This document shows positions 61,576 to 64,000 of a stretch of DNA of 64,000 nt, piece by piece. The notes below the pieces were generated by a model that did not search any database, had not been told where the DNA came from, and saw only the letters and a list, made by a program, of their open reading frames with translations. A program made the position numbers and the translations under genes. The stretch is from Pontibacter sp. HSC-36F09 (GTDB taxonomy: Bacteria > Bacteroidota > Bacteroidia > Cytophagales > Hymenobacteraceae): assembly GCF_024171605.1 (NCBI RefSeq), contig NZ_JALKAA010000001.1:1054001-1118000 (forward strand). The letters are read 5' to 3'. Each line of letters opens with the position of its first letter. The first letter of the stretch is position 1.

Positions 61576-64000
61576 ATGGCACAAACTTCTACCCTTTTAA
61601 AATTCCTTTTAAGGAAACACACGATGAGGCTGTTGCTGCTTCTAATATTCTGCTTTGCAAGAGTGTTTGAATCACATGGACAGGCCTTGTTGCCTACAAG
61701 CCACGGAGGACCTTGGCAAACGATTCCAGCAAACAAAGAAGGATGGAAATCCTCTGGTCTAGGGATTGACAAAGGAGGTAATATGGGTGAGAGCCAATCT
61801 GATGGATCAGCTAACTTCACTACAGTTGGTTCTTATATAGAAATAAACTTCCAAGATGTCGCTGCTCAGGTGTCTTTCTGGATAAAAGCTGAAGGAGCTA
61901 GAGGCTTTCAGGGCTTAAAGTTTGGGGTTTTTGAGAAACAGATAGGCGGTGAATATGTCTCTGTTGGAGAAAAATCTTTTACAGTAGTAAGTTCTACTAT
62001 TGGAGAGAAAGTTTCATTTAATTTGCAGCCGACTACAAGTACCGTAAGATTAGAATTATTAAGCGTAACAGGAGGTACAGCAACAGTAGATGATGTAAAG
62101 ATTATTAAAGCTGTACCAAAGATTAACATAAAGCAAGGCTTTACTGATATACTAAGTAATTCAAATTATGCATTTGGGAGATATCCAGTTGGGTCACAAA
62201 GCTCAGCCATTGAATATGTAATCGAGAATACAGGTAACGCAAATCTTCTACTTACGAGTACTCCTCTAATTAGTATCACTGGATCAAATCCATCTGACTT
62301 TATAGTTGATTTTTCTAAAACGGATGCAGTTGTTGCACCTGGCAGTAGTACAAGCTTTACCATTACGTTCAAGCCACTTGATGCAGGGTCAAAATCAGCA
62401 TTAATTACAATAGCCAATAATGATGCAGAAATAAATCCATATACATTTACTGTGACGGGTGTAAGTGTATACTGCCCTGAAATAGAGAGCCTTGATGTGT
62501 ATCAGGGAATAGTGGGGAGTTATGTTTATATATATGGAACAAACTTTGAGAAAGCAACAAAAGTTACATTTGGGGGAGTTGAAGCTAATTTCTTTGTTGT
62601 AGATGAGAACACAATAGATGTTCAGGTACCAGAGGGAGCCCTGTCTGGTCCAGTGGAAGTCTATAGCGAGGATTGTTCTGCTCAAAGCGAGTCATTTACT
62701 GTACTAAACCCAACAATTAAAATCTCTAAAACAGAAATGGAGATGAACGCAAATGTTGGTTCCAGCGAAATTCAATCTTATCAAGTAAGTGCGATGTATT
62801 TAGATGCTGCTGCTGGGGTTTTAATTGACGTGAGTGACCTAGAAGGTAATTTTACAATCTCTAGAACTGCTGATGGGCCATTTGTTAAGACAATTTCTAT
62901 AAATGAAAATATTGTTGAGGAAGAAGTAGATGGTGTTATAGTTAACAGAACTTTAGCACCTGTAGAGATTTGGGTAAAGTTCACTCCTGCTGTTTCTGGA
63001 AATTCAAGTACTAGTATTAGTCATCAGACAGCCAACGGAGAAACACAAATACTAAATATTAATGGTATCGCTTTAACTCCTATCTGTCCAGAAGTCACTG
63101 GCTTAGACTTATATGAAGGTAAAGTAGGCGATTATGTGTATATACATGGTACTAATCTTAATTTAGTTAACAAAGTAACATTTGGAGGAATTGAAGCTAA
63201 CTTCTTTGTTCTAGATGAAAATACGATTGACGTACAAGTTCCGGAAGGTGCAATCTCAGGACCAGTCACAGTATTTGGTGTTGAATGTTCCTCTCCAAGT
63301 GAACCGTTTAAAGTAATCGGACCAATTATTACTATTTCTGAAACCGAAATGGGCTTTACTGTAATACAGGGTTCAAGTGATATGAAATTATACCAAGTAA
63401 GTGCTGTGAACTTGAACGATGGAGCCAGCGTGATAGTTGATGTAAATGGTTTGCCTGGGGATTATACAATCTCTAGAACTGGCGAAGAAGGTACATTTGT
63501 GAAAACTATAACTATTATCGAGGAGATCGTAGATAATACATTAGAAGCTACAGAGCTTTGGGTTAGATTCACGCCTTCTAAAACGGGTGCGTCTTCCGCA
63601 CAGATTACACACTCTTCAGAAGGAGCTACTACTGAAGTACTAACAGTGAACGGCTCAACCCCAGTTATCCCACTCCCAGTAGAGTTGATCTCTTTCAAAG
63701 CAGTGAAGCAAAATAGTGCCGTGTTCTTAACTTGGGCAACAGCGTCTGAACTTGACAACGATTACTTCGATGTAGAGATGACAGAAGACCTGAAAGGTAA
63801 ATTCAAAGCGGTAGGTAGAGTACACAGCAGTGTAAACAACAGCTCTATTCGTCAGAACTACCAGTTTACCCACAAAGGCAATTTCACTGGCACACGTTAC
63901 TACAGATTGAAGCAGGTAGACTTGGATGGTACAACCGATTACAGCAAAGTGGTGGCAGTGTCAGCCAATGGATTGCACATGGCAGTAGAGCCTAGAGTGT
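61576..64000 (+). CDS. Secreted multidomain protein with duplicated IPT/TIG modules and T9SS linker module (partial, cut at right edge)
   Basis: Open from the ATG at 61576 to the window end, 808 residues visible. Signal region 1-36 (helix MRLLLLLIFCFARVF after a basic start), N-terminal beta domain, a choice-of-anchor-D-like domain (about 190-300, DFIVDFSKTDAVVAPGSSTS), then two copies of an IPT/TIG module: CPEIESLDVYQGIVGSYVY and CPEVTGLDLYEGKVGDYVY, each with EANFFV.DENTIDVQVPEG and a following 100-residue partner domain (ISKTEMEM / ISETEMGF). The protein then enters the LPVELISFKAVKQ...LTWATASELDNDYFDVEM...YYRLKQVDLDG module that normally precedes the sorting signal. The last domain lies beyond the window. 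AT-rich up to about 63.66 kb, then the usual composition. Confidence 0.86.
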   Translation, partial: MAQTSTLLKFLLRKHTMRLLLLLIFCFARVFESHGQALLPTSHGGPWQTIPANKEGWKSSGLGIDKGGNMGESQSDGSANFTTVGSYIEINFQDVAAQVSFWIKAEGARGFQGLKFGVFEKQIGGEYVSVGEKSFTVVSSTIGEKVSFNLQPTTSTVRLELLSVTGGTATVDDVKIIKAVPKINIKQGFTDILSNSNYAFGRYPVGSQSSAIEYVIENTGNANLLLTSTPLISITGSNPSDFIVDFSKTDAVVAPGSSTSFTITFKPLDAGSKSALITIANNDAEINPYTFTVTGVSVYCPEIESLDVYQGIVGSYVYIYGTNFEKATKVTFGGVEANFFVVDENTIDVQVPEGALSGPVEVYSEDCSAQSESFTVLNPTIKISKTEMEMNANVGSSEIQSYQVSAMYLDAAAGVLIDVSDLEGNFTISRTADGPFVKTISINENIVEEEVDGVIVNRTLAPVEIWVKFTPAVSGNSSTSISHQTANGETQILNINGIALTPICPEVTGLDLYEGKVGDYVYIHGTNLNLVNKVTFGGIEANFFVLDENTIDVQVPEGAISGPVTVFGVECSSPSEPFKVIGPIITISETEMGFTVIQGSSDMKLYQVSAVNLNDGASVIVDVNGLPGDYTISRTGEEGTFVKTITIIEEIVDNTLEATELWVRFTPSKTGASSAQITHSSEGATTEVLTVNGSTPVIPLPVELISFKAVKQNSAVFLTWATASELDNDYFDVEMTEDLKGKFKAVGRVHSSVNNSSIRQNYQFTHKGNFTGTRYYRLKQVDLDGTTDYSKVVAVSANGLHMAVEPRV

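Noticed and set aside
1..64000. CRISPR array, transposase or prophage genes
   Set aside because: No regularly spaced direct repeats and no recombinase, transposase or phage structural proteins were seen in any frame.

Overview
The window is about 64 kb of chromosome from a Bacteroidota bacterium, most likely a Hymenobacteraceae member such as Pontibacter. The genus is an inference from protein style; the phylum is well supported. Evidence for the phylum: promoter -7 elements of the TAnnTTTG type, type IX secretion (T9SS) components GldJ and PorP/SprF, T9SS cargo with the LPVEL...YYRLKQ...YPNPF C-terminal module, and Bacteroidota-type families (DUF4175, DUF4105, DUF4382, GGPKD lipoprotein). 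Most of the window looks roughly 50% GC by eye, with AT-rich islands at 33.7-34.6, 56.0-58.0 and 60.9-63.6 kb. I saw no rRNA, canonical tRNA, CRISPR array, prophage or transposase.

Layout. 0-6.5 kb: lspA (cut by the left edge), ileS and glyS, all on the minus strand. 6.7-11 kb: a PiT-like membrane protein, an acidic hypothetical, DUF4385 and a CPA2 cation/proton antiporter. 11.0-12.4 kb: a gene-free region with clustered DnaA-box-like 9-mers and an AT-rich stretch, read as a candidate chromosomal origin. 12.4-21.1 kb: a minus-strand block (DUF4175, RsbW-like ATPase, ybeY, mnmG, methyltransferase, then a GGPKD lipoprotein), with a perfect 16-bp parS site just upstream of mnmG. The parS site and the origin-like cluster 5 kb apart, flanking mnmG (gidA), support each other. 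21.2-26.1 kb: exodeoxyribonuclease III, small proteins, comF, gldJ and porP/sprF. 26.2-33.5 kb: AsmA-like protein, DUF4382 lipoprotein, DinB, diacylglycerol kinase, tandem msrB genes and an SDR.

33.7-39.6 kb: an orphan AT-rich gene with an RNxxxH motif (possible HEPN RNase), a lipoprotein, TerC, fumC and a membrane protein. 39.8-49.7 kb: a CHASE/PAS histidine kinase, radA, a TlpA-like thioredoxin protein preceded by a tRNA-like inverted repeat, a baeRF-type protein, a radical SAM/SPASM protein and MscS. 50.0-55.97 kb: a 58-residue FeoB-associated-type Cys-rich protein, an inositol monophosphatase family gene, DUF4105, rsmI (carrying a second, degenerate parS-like site), pterin dehydratase, an SDR with two hydrophilic small proteins, and a phosphoesterase. 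56.4-64 kb: three large secreted proteins, two with a T9SS C-terminal module and one cut by the right edge.

The most striking unexplained signal spans the whole window: the hexamer GGTATA/TATACC (often AGGTATA, or the palindrome GGTATACC) occurs at roughly four copies per kb by hand count in the first 6.5 kb, about eight times chance. It is found in coding and non-coding DNA and in both orientations. Its function is unknown to me.
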